Below, piece after piece: positions 7,923 through 8,029 of a stretch of 8,029 nt of DNA (the first letter of the stretch is position 1; each line of letters begins with the position of its first letter). The stretch comes from Nitrococcus sp. (GTDB lineage: Bacteria; Pseudomonadota; Gammaproteobacteria; Nitrococcales; Nitrococcaceae), in assembly GCA_030452365.1 (NCBI GenBank), contig JAKDMK010000091.1, positions 1-8,029 on the forward strand, in the 5' to 3' direction. The translations under genes and the position numbers were made by a program. Below the pieces are notes generated by a model. The model searched no databases. It saw only the letters and a program-made list of their open reading frames with translations, and was not told the DNA's origin.

Positions 7923-7948
7923 TATTAGCTATTTAACTGTTTGCCCCA
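7908..7948. repeat. REP-like inverted repeat overlapping the hisC stop codon
   Basis: TGGGGTCAAA (7908-7917) is the inverted complement of TTTGCCCCA (7940-7948), giving 9 pairs with one bulged T and a 22-nt AT-rich loop. The loop contains TAGCTA and further partial pairing (AGT 7921-7923 with ACT 7936-7938). The hisC stop (7920-7922) lies in the loop. Repeats beginning TGGGGTCA are, as I recall, common at the ends of REP-associated Y1 transposase genes. A fragment of exactly such a gene lies directly to the right. Besides being a mobile-element end, the hairpin could protect or terminate the hisC mRNA. Confidence 0.6.
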
Positions 7949-8029
7949 GGTCGCTGTCCTGCTCGATCTTGAGCGCGATTGAAGTATTGCGTGTAAAGCC
8001 CGTTCACATGGCGCATGATCCGCTGCAGA
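7933..8029 (-). pseudogene. Truncated REP-associated tyrosine transposase (Y1/IS200-like), partial at window edge
   Basis: On the minus strand a frame entering from the right edge reads LQRIMRHVNGLYTQYFNR, then AQDRAGQRPGANS and a TAA at 7933-7935. The segment RIMRHVNGLYTQYFNR is a hallmark of the middle of Y1-type (RAYT, TnpA_REP) transposases, normally followed by ..GHLFQGRYKA and roughly another hundred residues. Here the coding sequence leaves the family pattern after about six residues, runs into the inverted repeat (7908-7948) and stops, so the 3' half of the gene is missing. Intact relatives are HUH-type single-strand transposases linked to the spread of REP hairpins. The 5' part lies outside the window, so its state is unknown. 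This copy should be inactive. Confidence 0.72.

Overview
The window looks like chromosomal DNA of a GC-rich proteobacterium, most likely a gammaproteobacterium. This rests on gene content (XerD, a DtpT-like POT carrier, UgpQ-like GDPD, a stand-alone SseB domain, HisC), strong Shine-Dalgarno sites and RAYT/REP-type repeat debris. The exact taxon cannot be fixed from the sequence. All complete genes have intact reading frames, so this is mostly a stable housekeeping region with mobile-element debris near both ends.

Left part (1-757, minus strand): a type II toxin-antitoxin pair in the order toxin (brnT) then antitoxin (brnA), overlapping by 17 bp. A very good sigma-70-like promoter sits so close to brnT that its predicted start site is the A of the ATG, which suggests a leaderless transcript. 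A palindrome covers the -10 box and start codon. Just upstream is a short repeat zone, with a 12-bp unit twice in tandem and an imperfect hairpin carrying TGGTCTGTCCC, that looks like a relic of a mobile repeat. A short open frame may begin downstream of brnA and run off the left edge.

Middle (755-4365, minus strand): a POT-family (proton-coupled oligopeptide) transporter, then upstream of it the tight pair slipin - xerD. The slipin stop and the xerD start are 12 bp apart in the same frame, so the two are almost certainly cotranscribed. The slipin is a membrane-anchored SPFH scaffold protein. XerD is the tyrosine recombinase of chromosome dimer resolution, with all six catalytic residues visible.

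Right part (4570-8029): an FAD/NAD(P)-binding reductase diverges from the slipin across a 204-bp control region and converges on a glycerophosphodiester phosphodiesterase. That gene in turn diverges from a single-domain SseB-like protein, followed by a HisC-type aminotransferase. The last codons of hisC, including its stop, lie inside a REP-like inverted repeat. Immediately beyond it, on the opposite strand, is the truncated end of a REP-associated tyrosine (Y1/IS200-like) transposase gene.

No rRNA, tRNA, CRISPR array or phage module was seen, and no stretch over 300 bp lacks a gene. I see no clear novel multi-gene system. The best leads are the leaderless brnTA promoter, the REP/transposase junction that supplies the end of hisC, and the slipin-xerD coupling.
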